NCBI RefSeq assembly: GCF_030014955.1
Contig: NZ_JAGRPV010000001.1
Span: forward strand, 1,736,001 to 1,800,000
Reading direction: 5' to 3'
DNA length: 64,000 bases
From: Cohnella hashimotonis
Lineage (GTDB): Bacteria > Bacillota > Bacilli > Paenibacillales > Paenibacillaceae
Part shown: one piece after another, positions 7,684 through 16,870 of the stretch
Numbering within the stretch: position 1 is the stretch's first letter
Layout of the letters: each line of letters opens with the position of its first letter
Notes under the pieces: generated by a model
What the model was told of the DNA's origin: nothing
The model's input: the letters and a program-made list of their open reading frames with translations, nothing else
Databases searched by the model: none
Translations under genes and position numbers: made by a program

Positions 7684-8565
7684 ATGAACAGGGAGCGGTG
7701 GGCAGTTAGTTTGTACGGGGGGCTGGAGATGAGAAGCAGGCTTCAGCGCATGATGAACGATGCCTTTGAGGGGCTGGCCGACAGTGCGGGACAAGGCCCG
7801 TGGCGCCTTGCCGAACGCGGCGACGCCATCGTGTGCGGGCTGGATATTTCCGCTGGACAAAGGGAGTTTTGCGACAAGATCGGCATGGTGCTGGCGGAAT
7901 TCGTGCTGGCGGTCAAGGAGCCTCAGGCGCTCGAACGATTTATGCAGCGGAGATTAGGAACGCGCGACCAGAAGGAAATCAAGACGGGGATCCGGGAAGC
8001 GATCGTCTTGCTGAACGGGGAGCTGCCGGACGGCGAAGCGGGCGGCCCGGACGCCGTCGCCGGCGAAGGCAGGAAACGAAGGCTGGTCAAGATAGCGGTG
8101 AAGCTTGGCGATTATTTATGGCGAAACGGCTCGCTTCATCTGGATGGCTTCATGCGGTTCCGTATGCGCGAGCATGCCGAAGAACTGAAGGAAGCGGCCG
8201 AAACTGCGGTGGAAGAAATGCTGATGGACCGGCAGTACCAGGAGTTCATGCGCCTGCTTCAATCGATGGTGAAGGGGCAGGAGACGGGACTGCCGGCAAT
8301 CCACGTATTGCACGGCGGAGGACAAGGACCGACGCTGCTCGACGAGAAAATGCGTCCTTTGCAGGACGAACCGGTTACCGAACCGATCCTGCAGGCGGCA
8401 TCCGATCAGCAGGACCGCGAGAGCTTGCTGGTCACTCGGCTGCTCGCGGCGAGCCCGAGAAGACTTTATATCCATACGGACGAACCGGATGCGCAGGTCG
8501 TGCGGACGCTGATGGGCATTTTTGGCGAGAGAGCCGCCATTTGCGACCATCCTGTGCCGCGCTGA
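7684..8565 (+). CDS. ytxC: YtxC-like sporulation protein
   Basis: This 293-residue protein resembles YtxC, annotated as a putative sporulation protein and located just upstream of thrS in Bacillus. The same position is kept here. Typical features are a polar N-terminal half with FCDKIGMVLAEFVL, and the central segment LHLDGFMRFRMREHAEELKEAAETAVEEML, part of which is the most conserved stretch I recognise. The C-terminal part (RRLYIHTDEPDAQVVRTLMGIFGER) is a likely helical end. No signal peptide or membrane segment is visible. ATG at 7684 follows GGGGGTGAG. The molecular function is unknown; the assignment rests on family resemblance plus synteny with thrS. Confidence 0.82.
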   Translation: MNRERWAVSLYGGLEMRSRLQRMMNDAFEGLADSAGQGPWRLAERGDAIVCGLDISAGQREFCDKIGMVLAEFVLAVKEPQALERFMQRRLGTRDQKEIKTGIREAIVLLNGELPDGEAGGPDAVAGEGRKRRLVKIAVKLGDYLWRNGSLHLDGFMRFRMREHAEELKEAAETAVEEMLMDRQYQEFMRLLQSMVKGQETGLPAIHVLHGGGQGPTLLDEKMRPLQDEPVTEPILQAASDQQDRESLLVTRLLAASPRRLYIHTDEPDAQVVRTLMGIFGERAAICDHPVPR

Positions 8566-8628
8566 AGCGGGCGCATGAAAAACCCATGCACAGGAGGCCG
8601 GAAGCTCCGAATCGAGTCCTATGTCCGC

Positions 8629-8658
8629 TTGACGCATGCGGCCGGCAGCGGGTATAAT
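8629..8658 (+). promoter_or_regulatory. Sigma-A promoter of the thrS T-box leader
   Basis: TTGACG (8629-8634) is followed after 18 bases by TATAAT (8653-8658), just ahead of the T-box stem I region. Confidence 0.8.
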
Positions 8659-8664
8659 TCATCG

Positions 8665-8989
8665 TATCGGCTGTGAGAAAGACAGCGGCGCTGCAACGGA
8701 CGGCCCAGAGAGAGGAACCTTGGCTGCAAGTTCCTTCCGGCAACGGCAAGCGTCGACCCCTTTCGAGCTGCAGCTCCGAACGCAAGCGGCATTCTGCACG
8801 GTTCGCAAGCAAGCGAACGGGCAGCGAGGCGCGCATCGCCACTAAGGGCTGCCGGGTCATGACCGTTACTCATGCCTAGAGAATCGTCCGTACGCCGTCT
8901 TGAGCGGCAGGCGCGACGGTTGAACGAGGGTGGAACCACGGACGCCATTAGACAGGCGCTCGTCCCTTACCGGGGACGGGCGCTTTTTT
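8665..8989 (+). ncRNA. T-box leader of thrS
   Basis: This riboswitch senses uncharged tRNA. The T-box proper, AGGGTGGAACCACG, is at 8927-8940. A terminator pairs GCGCTCGTCCC (8956-8966) with GGGACGGGCGC (8973-8983), followed by six Ts. The distal stem I is recognisable at 8707-8736 (AGAGAG, GGAACC, TTGGCTGCAAG, TTCC). An ACC threonine codon at 8756-8758, on the 3' side of stem I, is a plausible specifier but was not confirmed by folding. Uncharged tRNA-Thr would pair its acceptor end with the T-box bulge and favour the antiterminator. Confidence 0.93.
8956..8989 (+). terminator. T-box-controlled terminator before thrS
   Basis: An 11-bp stem with one G-T pair (8956-8966 with 8973-8983) and six Ts. 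It competes with the antiterminator formed by the T-box sequence at 8927-8940. Confidence 0.9.
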
Positions 8990-9041
8990 GCGTTGATTTG
9001 TCCCCAATAATAAATTCAACGCTGCCAAGGAGGCCAACGCA

Positions 9042-10982
9042 ATGACTGTACAGATCAAATTGCCGGACGGAGCGGTCCGCGAATACGAGGACGGCTCCAA
9101 CATCGCCGACGTCGCCGGTTCGATCAGCCCGGGACTGAAGAAAAACGCCGTAGCCGGCAAGCTGGACGGCAAAGTCGTCGACCTGAACGCCGAGCTGACG
9201 CCGGACGCCAAGGTCGAAATCGTGACGCTCGATTCCGCCGACGGCGTCGAAGTGATGCGCCACAGTACCGCTCACCTTATGGCGCAGGCGATCAAGCGCA
9301 TTTACGGCGATACGGCCGTGAAGCTGGGCATCGGCCCGGTAATCGAGGACGGCTTTTACTACGATATCGACATGGAGCAGTCGATCACCCCCGACGACCT
9401 GGCGAAGATCGAAGCCGAGATGGAGAAAATCGTCAAGGAGGACCTGCCAATCGTGCGGCGCGTCGTCAGCCGCGAAGAAGCGCTTCGGATCTATACCGAG
9501 CTCGGCGATCCGCTCAAGCTGGATCTGATCAACGGGCTTCCCGAAAGCGCTGAGATCACCATCTACGACCAAGGCGAATTTTTCGATCTGTGCCGCGGGC
9601 CTCACCTGCCGTCGACCGGCCGCATCAAGTCGTTTAAGCTGCTCAGCGTGGCCGGCGCTTACTGGCGCGGAGACAGCAAGAACAAGATGCTGCAGCGCAT
9701 TTACGGCACCGCCTTCGCGAAGAAGGCGCAGCTCGACGAGCATCTCCATTTCCTTGAGGAGGCCAAGAAGCGCGATCACCGCAAACTCGGCAAGGAGCTC
9801 GGCATGTTCACCTTCTCCCGCGAGGTCGGCCAGGGTCTGCCACTGTGGCTGCCGAACGGCGCTAAGGTGCGCCAGATGCTCGAACGCTACATCGTCGATC
9901 TCGAGGAGAAGCTCGGCTATCAGCATGTTTATACGCCCGTTCTCGCCAACGTCGACTTGTACAAGATCTCGGGGCACTGGGAGCACTACCAGGAGGACAT
10001 GTTCCCGCCGATGCAGCTGGACAATGAGGAGCTTGTCCTTCGTCCGATGAACTGCCCGCATCACATGATGGTGTACAAGAGCGAGATGCGCAGCTACCGC
10101 GATCTGCCGATCCGGATTGCCGAGCTCGGCACGATGCACCGCTACGAGATGTCGGGGGCGTTGACCGGCCTGCACCGCGTGCGTGCGATGACGCTCAACG
10201 ACTCGCATATCTTCTGCCGTCTCGACCAGATCAAGGAAGAGTTCAAGCGCGTCGTACAGCTGATCCAGCGCGTGTACGAGGACTTCGGACTCAAGGAATA
10301 CCGCTTCCGCCTGTCCTACCGCGATCCGGCGGACAAGGAGAAGTACTGGCCGGACGACAATATGTGGGAAACGACGCAGCGCATGCTGCGCGAGGTTGTG
10401 GACGAGCTCGGGCTCCCGTACTTCGAGGCGGAAGGCGAGGCGGCGTTCTACGGACCGAAGCTGGACGTACAGGTAAAAACGGCGCTCGGCAAGGAAGAGA
10501 CGCTCTCGACCGCCCAGATCGACGTGCTCCTGCCCGAGCGCTTCGAGCTTGAGTATGTCGGCGACGACGGCAAAAAGCATCGTCCGGTCGTCATCCACCG
10601 CGGCATCATCAGCACGATGGAGCGTATGACTGCGTTCTTGCTGGAGAACTTTGCCGGCGCGCTGCCGGTATGGCTGTGCCCGGTGCAGGCCAAGATCCTG
10701 CCGGTCAGCCAGGCGTTCGAGGCCTATGCGCGCGAGCTCGAGGACAAGCTTCGCGAATCCGGCGTTCGCGTCGTGGCGGATCTTCGCAACGAGAAGCTGG
10801 GCTACAAAATTCGCGAGGCGCAGCTCGAGAAGGTTCCTTATATGCTCGTCGTAGGCGAGAACGAGTCCGCAGCCGGTACCGTATCCGTACGCCGCCGCGG
10901 CGAAGGCGATATCGGCGCCGAGCCGATCGACGCATTTATCGCGCGAATCAGGGGCGATATCGACAGCAAGCGCACCGACTGA
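9042..10982 (+). CDS. thrS: Threonyl-tRNA synthetase
   Basis: This 646-residue class II synthetase charges tRNA-Thr. The N-terminal TGS domain (residues 1-62, [19 protein letters not shown]) is followed by the editing domain with [13 protein letters not shown]. The catalytic core carries motif 2 ([30 protein letters not shown], in part), [16 protein letters not shown] and [13 protein letters not shown]. The cysteine in NCPHH and downstream histidines form the family's zinc site. The C-terminal anticodon-binding domain contains the family's glycine-rich LGYKIREAQ stretch. AAGGAGG lies 9 bases before the ATG. The length is normal. It is controlled by the T-box and ends at a terminator that overlaps the next gene. 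Confidence 0.98.
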   Translation: MTVQIKLPDGAVREYEDGSNIADVAGSISPGLKKNAVAGKLDGKVVDLNAELTPDAKVEIVTLDSADGVEVMRHSTAHLMAQAIKRIYGDTAVKLGIGPVIEDGFYYDIDMEQSITPDDLAKIEAEMEKIVKEDLPIVRRVVSREEALRIYTELGDPLKLDLINGLPESAEITIYDQGEFFDLCRGPHLPSTGRIKSFKLLSVAGAYWRGDSKNKMLQRIYGTAFAKKAQLDEHLHFLEEAKKRDHRKLGKELGMFTFSREVGQGLPLWLPNGAKVRQMLERYIVDLEEKLGYQHVYTPVLANVDLYKISGHWEHYQEDMFPPMQLDNEELVLRPMNCPHHMMVYKSEMRSYRDLPIRIAELGTMHRYEMSGALTGLHRVRAMTLNDSHIFCRLDQIKEEFKRVVQLIQRVYEDFGLKEYRFRLSYRDPADKEKYWPDDNMWETTQRMLREVVDELGLPYFEAEGEAAFYGPKLDVQVKTALGKEETLSTAQIDVLLPERFELEYVGDDGKKHRPVVIHRGIISTMERMTAFLLENFAGALPVWLCPVQAKILPVSQAFEAYARELEDKLRESGVRVVADLRNEKLGYKIREAQLEKVPYMLVVGENESAAGTVSVRRRGEGDIGAEPIDAFIARIRGDIDSKRTD

Positions 10983-11004
10983 CAGGTTTCGAATCGCGAC
11001 GAAT

Positions 11005-11071
11005 AAAGCTTGCGGGCTTGGGGCATTCTCCCTCTAGGAGGAATGCTACCAATGCCCGCAAGCTTTTTTTT
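11005..11071 (+). terminator. thrS terminator overlapping the next gene's start
   Basis: AAGCTTGCGGGC (11006-11017) is perfectly complementary to GCCCGCAAGCTT (11054-11065), with an inner pair GCATTC (11023-11028)/GAATGC (11041-11046), and a run of eight Ts at 11064-11071. The 3' arm and T-run also encode the first residues of the following 3D-domain protein, and the loop side carries its AGGAGG (11036-11041). Confidence 0.88.
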
Positions 11072-11585
11072 CAGATCGGCCATCGTACTTCTCGTCGTTT
11101 CCGCCGCATGGACATCGTCCGACGCTCCGCGCGCGGTCGCGGAAGCAAAAGCGGAAGAAGAACGGGAGGAATCGTATCCCGCCACAGTATCGGTACTGGC
11201 GACCGGCTACACGGCCGGCGTCGAGTCGACCGGCAAGCGCCCGGGGCACCCGCAATACGGCGTGACCTATTCCGGCGTCAAAGTGAGGCGCAGCAAAGTA
11301 TCGACGATCGCGGCCGATACGCGCCTATTTCCATTGGGGACGCTTCTTTATATCCCGGGCTACGGCTATGGCTGCGTGGCGGATACCGGCTCGCGAATCA
11401 AAGGAAGACGGATCGACCTCTATTTCCCGTCGACTCGCCAGGTTTTCAAGGAATGGGGGAAAAAGCAAGTCAAGGTCAAGGTCATCCGCCGCGGTAACGG
11501 GAGAGTGACGGAGACGATGCTGGACGAGATGAACGAGGTCGCGGTGGCGGGCCAGGACTTGTCCGACAAAAAATTCGATTCTTAG
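11052..11585 (+). CDS. Secreted 3D (Asp-Asp-Asp) domain protein
   Basis: This 177-residue exported protein has a signal peptide ([19 protein letters not shown]) and a C-terminal 3D domain. The three conserved acidic sites are visible: [21 protein letters not shown] and RIDLYFPS. The domain is a double-psi beta-barrel related to MltA-type lytic transglycosylases, so cell-wall cleavage is the expected role. No LysM or SH3 domain is present. Two ATGs are in frame, 11043 and 11052. AGGAGG at 11036-11041 is only one base from the first but ten from the second, so 11052 is preferred. The start codon and the FFF codons lie within the thrS terminator hairpin and T-run. Confidence 0.85.
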   Translation: MPASFFFRSAIVLLVVSAAWTSSDAPRAVAEAKAEEEREESYPATVSVLATGYTAGVESTGKRPGHPQYGVTYSGVKVRRSKVSTIAADTRLFPLGTLLYIPGYGYGCVADTGSRIKGRRIDLYFPSTRQVFKEWGKKQVKVKVIRRGNGRVTETMLDEMNEVAVAGQDLSDKKFDS

Positions 11586-11668
11586 TATATTTATGATATT
11601 ACGATCGGAATCCATATGTTAAAATAAAGGAGATGAGGATCAAAAGGCCTAAGGAGTGACATTGAGGC

Positions 11669-12205
11669 ATGACGAACTCCCGCGGAGAAATCGGAAGTCG
11701 CGAACAATCCGCTATCGAGGACGAACTTCTGAACGAGTTGTATCGGGAGATGCTGCGGGTGGCCCGTCACAGGCTTCATCACAAGAGCGACGCGATCGAC
11801 GTGGTCCAGGAAGCATGGGTTAGAATCTTGGAAAAGCGGGACACGCTTCGGGAGAGCAACAAAATTATCCCGTGGGCGAAGACGATCGCCGCCAATCTGG
11901 CGTTGAACGCCAACCGCGCCAGGCGCGTCAAGCCCGTCAGCGAGCTGAGCGAAGCTTATGCGGCCGGCGAGTCGGGGGCAGGCAGATTAAGCGAGCCGGA
12001 GACGATGGCGGAGCTGACCGATATTCTCGGACGGCTTGAGCCGGCGACGCGCACGCTGCTGCTTTACAAGTTTTATTACGGGTTCAAGGACGATGAGATC
12101 GCGGCTGCCCTGCAGGTGCCGGTCGGTACCGTCAAAGCCCGCATCCACCGGGGGAAGGCCAGGCTGAAGGCCGAGGCCGGTGGCGCAGGAGCCATGGATT
12201 TATAG
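11669..12205 (+). CDS. ECF-type RNA polymerase sigma factor
   Basis: This 178-residue protein has the two-domain layout of extracytoplasmic-function sigma factors. Region 2 (about 20-90) contains HHKSDAIDVVQEAWVRILEKRD and a -10-binding helix ending in WAKTIAANLALNANRARR. Region 4 (about 115-170) contains LLLYKFYYGFKDDEIAAALQVPVGTVKARIHRGKARLK, here given in pieces: FKDDEIAAALQVPVGTV is the helix-turn-helix. AAGGAG is 12 bases ahead of the ATG. A terminator follows, and there is no anti-sigma gene next to it, since the neighbour is a chemoreceptor. Its signal and targets are therefore unknown. Confidence 0.88.
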   Translation: MTNSRGEIGSREQSAIEDELLNELYREMLRVARHRLHHKSDAIDVVQEAWVRILEKRDTLRESNKIIPWAKTIAANLALNANRARRVKPVSELSEAYAAGESGAGRLSEPETMAELTDILGRLEPATRTLLLYKFYYGFKDDEIAAALQVPVGTVKARIHRGKARLKAEAGGAGAMDL

Positions 12206-12220
12206 CGATTCGAATATAAG

Positions 12221-12247
12221 AGAGGGGAACCGCGAGGTTCCTCTTTT
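12221..12247 (+). terminator. Terminator after the sigma factor gene
   Basis: AGAGGGGAACC (12221-12231) pairs, with one bulged G, to GGTTCCTCT (12235-12243), followed by TTTTATTTT. Confidence 0.75.
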
Positions 12248-12339
12248 ATTTTGCCCGGCAGACAGATATAATGTTAGCTATTATTACATTCTGTCGATCC
12301 GATGTAGAATGTGTCGACGGAAGTCGGGGGCGATTCGCA

Positions 12340-13785
12340 ATGGCCGGATGGCGGAAGTGGTTCAACGGAACGGACGGGACCGAAGCGAAGCGGGCGGCGT
12401 CCGATACGGCAACCGCCGTGTCGGCGGGGAGCGCGGCAGCAGGGCATGACGCGGATCAGGACAAGCTGCGGACGATGGTCGGCGAAGCCGTCGTCATTTC
12501 CGACCGGCTGCAGGCTGCGGTCGGCGAGGTGGATTCGAGCGTCGGGCAGCTGGAAGCGATCGCGGACCGTTCTGCCGTGCAGGAGGACCGGCTGCGGCAG
12601 CAGAGCAGGCTGGCTTCAGGGCGGCTGGACGAAGCGTTTTCGGCATTGCAGGAGGTTGCGGCCGCTTCGGAGGAGATTCGCGCCACCTCGGAGGGAATGA
12701 GCCGGCAGAGCCGGGAAGCCAGGGACGTCGTAATCGACGTATGCAAGTCGATGCTGCAGACCGACGAGGTCATGAACGATCTCGCGGTCCATCACGGTAC
12801 GATGGAGGAGCGGGTAAGCGTACTCATTGCCGAAGCCTCCAAAATTACGCAAATGAACGATTTGATCCAGGAGATCGTCTCGCAGACTTCCCTTTTGGCG
12901 CTGAATGCGGCTATCGAGGCTGCGCATGCGGGCGAATTCGGCAGCGGCTTCACCGTGGTTGCCCAGGAGATTCGCAAGCTTGCCGAGCAGAGCAGCATTG
13001 CGGTCAAACGCTCGTCGGGCATCGTCCGCGACATCGAGGCGGGCATCCGGCAGGTCGTCGCTTCTGTAGCCGAGGAGAAGCAGTCGGTCGCGAGAGGCTT
13101 GGCCGAAATGCAGGTCAATCGGGACCGGATGGACGCGATTTACAACCATATCGTCAAAGTGGACGGACAGGTCGGCAAGACGCTCACCGCGGCGGCGGAG
13201 CAGGCGAGCCGGACTTCGGCAGCCAATGCGATGCTCAAGGATGTGGTCGACTCCGTCAATCAAATGATGTCCAGCATTGACGATACGCTCGCGCAAAATC
13301 TCAAGCAGCGCGAAGAGACGGCCAAGCTCGGCAGAGTGTCTACGGAGCTTAAGGCGGCGGCGGACGAGCTGATCGGCGCCGTTCATCAGGCCGGCGGCAA
13401 GGTTTGGTCGGATACCGGGCTCGCGGAAAAAGAACGTTGGATGCAGTTCCTCACGACGATGGCGGCCGATCCTGCGCTCGCCGGACTGAATGAGGATATC
13501 CACCGCAAGGTGCTCTCCGGTTGGCTGGCGCAGACGGCCGGCGTCGAAGCGATCTGGTCCAACAGGGCGGACGGATCCTTCGTTTTTTCCGAACCGGTCG
13601 CGGGCCTGCTCAACGCACGGAGCAGGGAGTGGTGGAAAAAAGCGATGGATGGCGAGATTTTCGTATCGGAGGTATACTTGTCCGCCATCACGAAAAAGCC
13701 CTGCGTGACAGTGTCGACGCCGCTGCAGGGAGCGGATGGCCGTCCGATCGGCGTCGTCGGCATCGATATTGTCATCTCTTCCTAA
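12340..13785 (+). CDS. Soluble chemoreceptor-like protein with C-terminal Cache-type sensor
   Basis: This 481-residue protein has a methyl-accepting signalling domain in its first two thirds. The highly conserved hairpin tip is [22 protein letters not shown] followed by [16 protein letters not shown] (the first given at about 176-197). No signal peptide, membrane helix or HAMP domain is visible. The C-terminal part (about 360-481) resembles a Cache/PDC sensor domain: [38 protein letters not shown] and the end [10 protein letters not shown]. So the sensor lies after the signalling domain, the reverse of a typical membrane receptor. The start is ATG at 12340 with a weak GGGGGCG ahead; an upstream in-frame ATG at 12271 has no site. 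No che genes adjoin it. Confidence 0.85.
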   Translation: MAGWRKWFNGTDGTEAKRAASDTATAVSAGSAAAGHDADQDKLRTMVGEAVVISDRLQAAVGEVDSSVGQLEAIADRSAVQEDRLRQQSRLASGRLDEAFSALQEVAAASEEIRATSEGMSRQSREARDVVIDVCKSMLQTDEVMNDLAVHHGTMEERVSVLIAEASKITQMNDLIQEIVSQTSLLALNAAIEAAHAGEFGSGFTVVAQEIRKLAEQSSIAVKRSSGIVRDIEAGIRQVVASVAEEKQSVARGLAEMQVNRDRMDAIYNHIVKVDGQVGKTLTAAAEQASRTSAANAMLKDVVDSVNQMMSSIDDTLAQNLKQREETAKLGRVSTELKAAADELIGAVHQAGGKVWSDTGLAEKERWMQFLTTMAADPALAGLNEDIHRKVLSGWLAQTAGVEAIWSNRADGSFVFSEPVAGLLNARSREWWKKAMDGEIFVSEVYLSAITKKPCVTVSTPLQGADGRPIGVVGIDIVISS

Positions 13786-13880
13786 AAAATAGCTGACATA
13801 AGGGTTCTCATGCTGGCTGTTTTCCGATACAATTGGCTTACGTGTGATGAATCTTCACAAGAATAGACAGGTGATATTTC

Positions 13881-14222
13881 ATGACAAAGCTCATTGTGCA
13901 AGGAATCCCGTCATCGGCGGCGCCGTCCCGGCAAGCGGAGGTGCACTCGCTGGTCGACGCGCTCATCGAGAAGCGGCTTGAGGAAGTCGCGGAGATCGAG
14001 CAGATGGTCCAGCGCTATGAGCGCCGCGTGCAGAAGGAAGAGCAGGCCTACCGGACGATGTCCACCTTTCGCAAGTTCCTGAGCGGCAAGAAGCCGGATC
14101 ACCATGCGGCGGTCGAATATATCCATTACGTTAAAAAGCCGCTTGAAAAGGCCAGGAAGCTGCGCGAGGAGATTGCGCGGTACGAGGCGATGAAGCTGAA
14201 CGGCGAATATATAGAAGAATAA
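13881..14222 (+). CDS. Small charged coiled-coil protein, function unknown
   Basis: I do not recognise this 113-residue protein. It starts at an ATG with AGGTGAT upstream. About residues 20-60 form a strongly charged heptad-like stretch (KRLEEVAEIEQMVQRYERRV), and a second helical segment lies near the end (KKPLEKARKLREEIARYEAM). A basic FRKFLSGKKPDHH lies between them. There is no signal peptide, cysteine or membrane segment. It stands alone, ahead of a terminator shared with the convergent sulfatase gene. Codon use and ribosome binding site support a real gene. Confidence 0.7.
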   Translation: MTKLIVQGIPSSAAPSRQAEVHSLVDALIEKRLEEVAEIEQMVQRYERRVQKEEQAYRTMSTFRKFLSGKKPDHHAAVEYIHYVKKPLEKARKLREEIARYEAMKLNGEYIEE

Positions 14223-14249
14223 GCATTTGCGCGGTTTGCGCGACATCAA

Positions 14250-14299
14250 AGAAGCTTTTCCGAGGACCTGCGGGTCGCATTCGGAAGAGCTTCTTTTGT
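14250..14299. terminator. Bidirectional terminator between convergent genes
   Basis: AGAAGCTTTTCCGA (about 14251-14264) pairs with TCGGAAGAGCTTCT (about 14282-14295). A-rich and T-rich flanks are on both sides, so it can serve both the small coiled-coil gene and the sulfatase gene. Confidence 0.75.
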
Positions 14300-14306
14300 C
14301 TTGCTG

Positions 14307-15845
14307 TCAGGCGTGATGAATTCGGGGCATCGGCATCGGTTCCTTGCCGAGTTCGGCCCAAATGTACTTCAATAGAAGCTCCGTCTTCAACCGCTCGGCT
14401 GCCGGCTCGTCCCACAGATTGCGCAGCTCGCCCGGATCCTCTTGCAAGTCGAAAATCTCGCCGTAGGTTTGATTGTAGTAAACGGTAATTTTGTACCGCT
14501 CGTCCACGTACGTTTTTTGGTGGATCGTCGTCGGTTCGTGGCGGAACTCGCAGATCGCGTGATCCCGCGCGCTGGAGCGGTTGCCGAGCCATGTCTCTTT
14601 TTGATCGACGCCCGTCATGGCATGCGGGATCGGAATGCCGCAGAAAGACAAGAAGGTCGGCGCGAGATCGACCAAGGATTGAATGGCGTCTGACCTGCGC
14701 CCTGCGGGTACACGTCCTGGATAACGGACGACGAAGGGGAGCTTGATCAGGTCTTCGTAATGAAACCCGCCTTTCGCCTGAAGCCCGTGCTGACCGAAAA
14801 AATGGCCGTGATCCGTCGTAAAAACGACAAGGGTGTCCTCGGCCAACCCGAGCTCGTCCAGCCGGTCGAGAATTTTGCCGATATACTTGTCCATCATGCT
14901 GATCATGCCATAGTAAACGGCGACCAGCTTTTTTTTGTCGTACGCCGTCATTTTGAACTTCGAGCCGTACTCGTAATAAAGATGCGAACGATAGCCATGG
15001 ATGCCGTATCCGGTCTCGACAAGGTGCGAAAAGTCGGGATCCGCCTCTTGGGTGAGTCCGAAGTGCGGCGGATTGCGGTCGTGCTCTCCCGGAACAAGTG
15101 CAGGTATCGTCAGCTTGTCCGGGTCGTACATCGTATCCCAGGGTTCCGGCGCCAAATATTCGGGATGCGGATCAAAGAAGCTGGCCCAGAGGAAGAAAGG
15201 TTCGTCGGAATTTTTAAATGTTTCCATCATCGCGTTGGTCCGCTCTGCGATCCATGTATTGTAATGATATTTTTCCGGAATCGGCCATTTGTACGTCGCC
15301 GCGGGGTCCATCGTGCCGGTCGGCGCCAGGAAGTAATCCCGCCAGTTCGCGCAGCCTTGCTCCTCCATCCACAGCGCATAATGCTGTCCGACATGGGCTT
15401 CGTTCGTATGGTTGCGAGCCAGCTCGACGTGGTCGAAGCCGTAGAACCGTTTGTCGAAATTATGCCAATAATCCAGGTCCTGGAGAAGCGGATAAGCTTC
15501 GAGCGATTCGTATTCGGGGGTCGACATCAGCGGTTGGAAATGCGCTTTGCCGATCAAAGCGGTTCGATATCCTGCTTCCGCGAAGTCCTCGCCTACGGTG
15601 TGCCTGTCCTCCATTAGCTTCGTGCCGAGCGTCCAGGCGCCGTGCTGGCTTGGATACATGCCGGTTAGAATCGATGCCCTGCTTGGGGTGCAGGTCGGAT
15701 TCGGGCAATAGGCTCTGTCGAACGTCGTGCCCTCCCGAACGAGACGGTCCAGGTTGGGCGTCGATATTTCGGGATTGCGAGCGCCGATGGTATTCCAGTG
15801 CTGCTGATCGCTTGTAATTAGCAAAATGTTAGGTTTTCTCGACAA
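14307..15845 (-). CDS. Sulfatase (arylsulfatase-type, formylglycine-dependent)
   Basis: This 512-residue hydrolase removes sulfate esters. The N-terminal ILLITSDQQHW supplies the metal ligands. The maturation motif CTPSRASILTG has Cys52, normally converted to formylglycine. GKAHF, TTDHGHFFGQHG (Asp-His) and GGFHYEDLIKLPFV complete the active site. The maturation enzyme is not in the window. No signal peptide is seen, so it may act in the cytoplasm on imported material. The start is TTG at 15845 with AGGAGGGG 8 bases ahead. It diverges from an AraC-type regulator and lies next to glycan uptake and glycosidase genes, which suggests a sulfated carbohydrate substrate; that link is inference. Confidence 0.9.
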   Translation of the reverse strand: MSRKPNILLITSDQQHWNTIGARNPEISTPNLDRLVREGTTFDRAYCPNPTCTPSRASILTGMYPSQHGAWTLGTKLMEDRHTVGEDFAEAGYRTALIGKAHFQPLMSTPEYESLEAYPLLQDLDYWHNFDKRFYGFDHVELARNHTNEAHVGQHYALWMEEQGCANWRDYFLAPTGTMDPAATYKWPIPEKYHYNTWIAERTNAMMETFKNSDEPFFLWASFFDPHPEYLAPEPWDTMYDPDKLTIPALVPGEHDRNPPHFGLTQEADPDFSHLVETGYGIHGYRSHLYYEYGSKFKMTAYDKKKLVAVYYGMISMMDKYIGKILDRLDELGLAEDTLVVFTTDHGHFFGQHGLQAKGGFHYEDLIKLPFVVRYPGRVPAGRRSDAIQSLVDLAPTFLSFCGIPIPHAMTGVDQKETWLGNRSSARDHAICEFRHEPTTIHQKTYVDERYKITVYYNQTYGEIFDLQEDPGELRNLWDEPAAERLKTELLLKYIWAELGKEPMPMPRIHHA

Positions 15846-15973
15846 GGATAATCCCCTCCTAGTATGATATTAGTGAAATGATAGCGTTTGATAAATAGCT
15901 ATTTGTTAGATTTCTATTGTCATTTTGTTGTCTTCTGGAGAGAAAAGGAAATGGGTGAAAGGAGCAGGCGGGG
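15846..15973. promoter_or_regulatory. Divergent control region, sulfatase / AraC regulator
   Basis: This A+T-rich gap holds a 12-bp palindrome AAATAGCTATTT (15893-15904) and a motif with an AGCGTTT core (TGATAGCGTTTGAT, 15879-15892) that partly resembles a cre or LacI-type operator. These are candidate binding sites for the divergent regulator or CcpA. Confidence 0.4.
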
Positions 15974-16849
15974 ATGATGCAGGAGTACGAATACGAGTAT
16001 GCCCAGTTCATTTACTATACGCCCGGCCGTCTGGACAAACAGAGTCAGCTCTGGCCGGTCCGGGCGGGACGCAGCATCGCCAAGCCTTCATACGAGGTCG
16101 GACCGAAGCGGATCGAGTGCCACAGCCTTCATTTTGTATACGAGGGCAAAGTGAGGATCGAGTGGGCGGGGAAATGGGCGGAGCTGCACAAAGGCGATCT
16201 GTTCTGCTTGTTCCCCGGACGAACGTACCATTACCGTCAGCTTCCGTCCGAAGCGCCGCTTCGAATGAACTGGCTGGCGCTCGACGGCGCGAGAGTAGGG
16301 TCGCTGCTCGAACTGGCTGGGGTGACGCCGGATCGTCCCTTTCGGAAAAAGGCGGTCACGTCAAGCGTTAAGGCATCGGCCGAGCGCGTCATCGATGCGC
16401 TCTCCGCAGCCGAACGCCGGAAGCCGGCCGCGGCGTTGGCGCTGCAAGGCATAGTCTGCGAGCTGTTCGCCGGTCTGATCTTGGATGCGGCGCCGATCGA
16501 TGCCAAGGAGCATGTCGGATGGATTCGCGAATGCCTGGATTTTATCGAGCTTCACGCGACGGAAGGCATCTCCGTGCAGCAGGTGGCGTCATTCGCGGGC
16601 GTGCACCGCTCGTACTTTTCCGACGTGTTCGCCGAACAAGTCGGCATGCCGCCGATGAAGTACATTCAGAAGATTCGAATGGAAAAGGCCATAAGTCTGC
16701 TGACCGAAACGGACGCGACGATTACGGAAGTCGCACTGTCTCTGGGCTACCCAAATTTGTACACGTTTACAAGAGCGTTCAAAGTCTATTACAAAGTCCC
16801 TCCTTTATCCGTTCGATCGACGAGAAGCGCACCTTCCGTGCAAGGATGA
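15974..16849 (+). CDS. AraC-family transcriptional regulator with cupin sensor domain
   Basis: This 291-residue regulator has an N-terminal cupin-like ligand domain (about 1-110, with CHSLHFVYEGKVRIEW and GDLFCLFPGRTYHYR) and a C-terminal AraC DNA-binding domain (about 185-285). The first helix-turn-helix contains ISVQQVASFAGVHRSYFSDVF, and the second ITEVALSLGYPNLYTFTRAF with the typical GYPN..TFTRAFK signature. ATG at 15974 follows GGCGGGG weakly; ATG at 15977 is an alternative. It diverges from the sulfatase gene and precedes the histidine kinase gene by 21 bp, so it probably senses a sugar and controls one or both directions. Confidence 0.9.
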   Translation: MMQEYEYEYAQFIYYTPGRLDKQSQLWPVRAGRSIAKPSYEVGPKRIECHSLHFVYEGKVRIEWAGKWAELHKGDLFCLFPGRTYHYRQLPSEAPLRMNWLALDGARVGSLLELAGVTPDRPFRKKAVTSSVKASAERVIDALSAAERRKPAAALALQGIVCELFAGLILDAAPIDAKEHVGWIRECLDFIELHATEGISVQQVASFAGVHRSYFSDVFAEQVGMPPMKYIQKIRMEKAISLLTETDATITEVALSLGYPNLYTFTRAFKVYYKVPPLSVRSTRSAPSVQG

Positions 16850-16870
16850 CTACAAAGGAGAACGCTAAAA

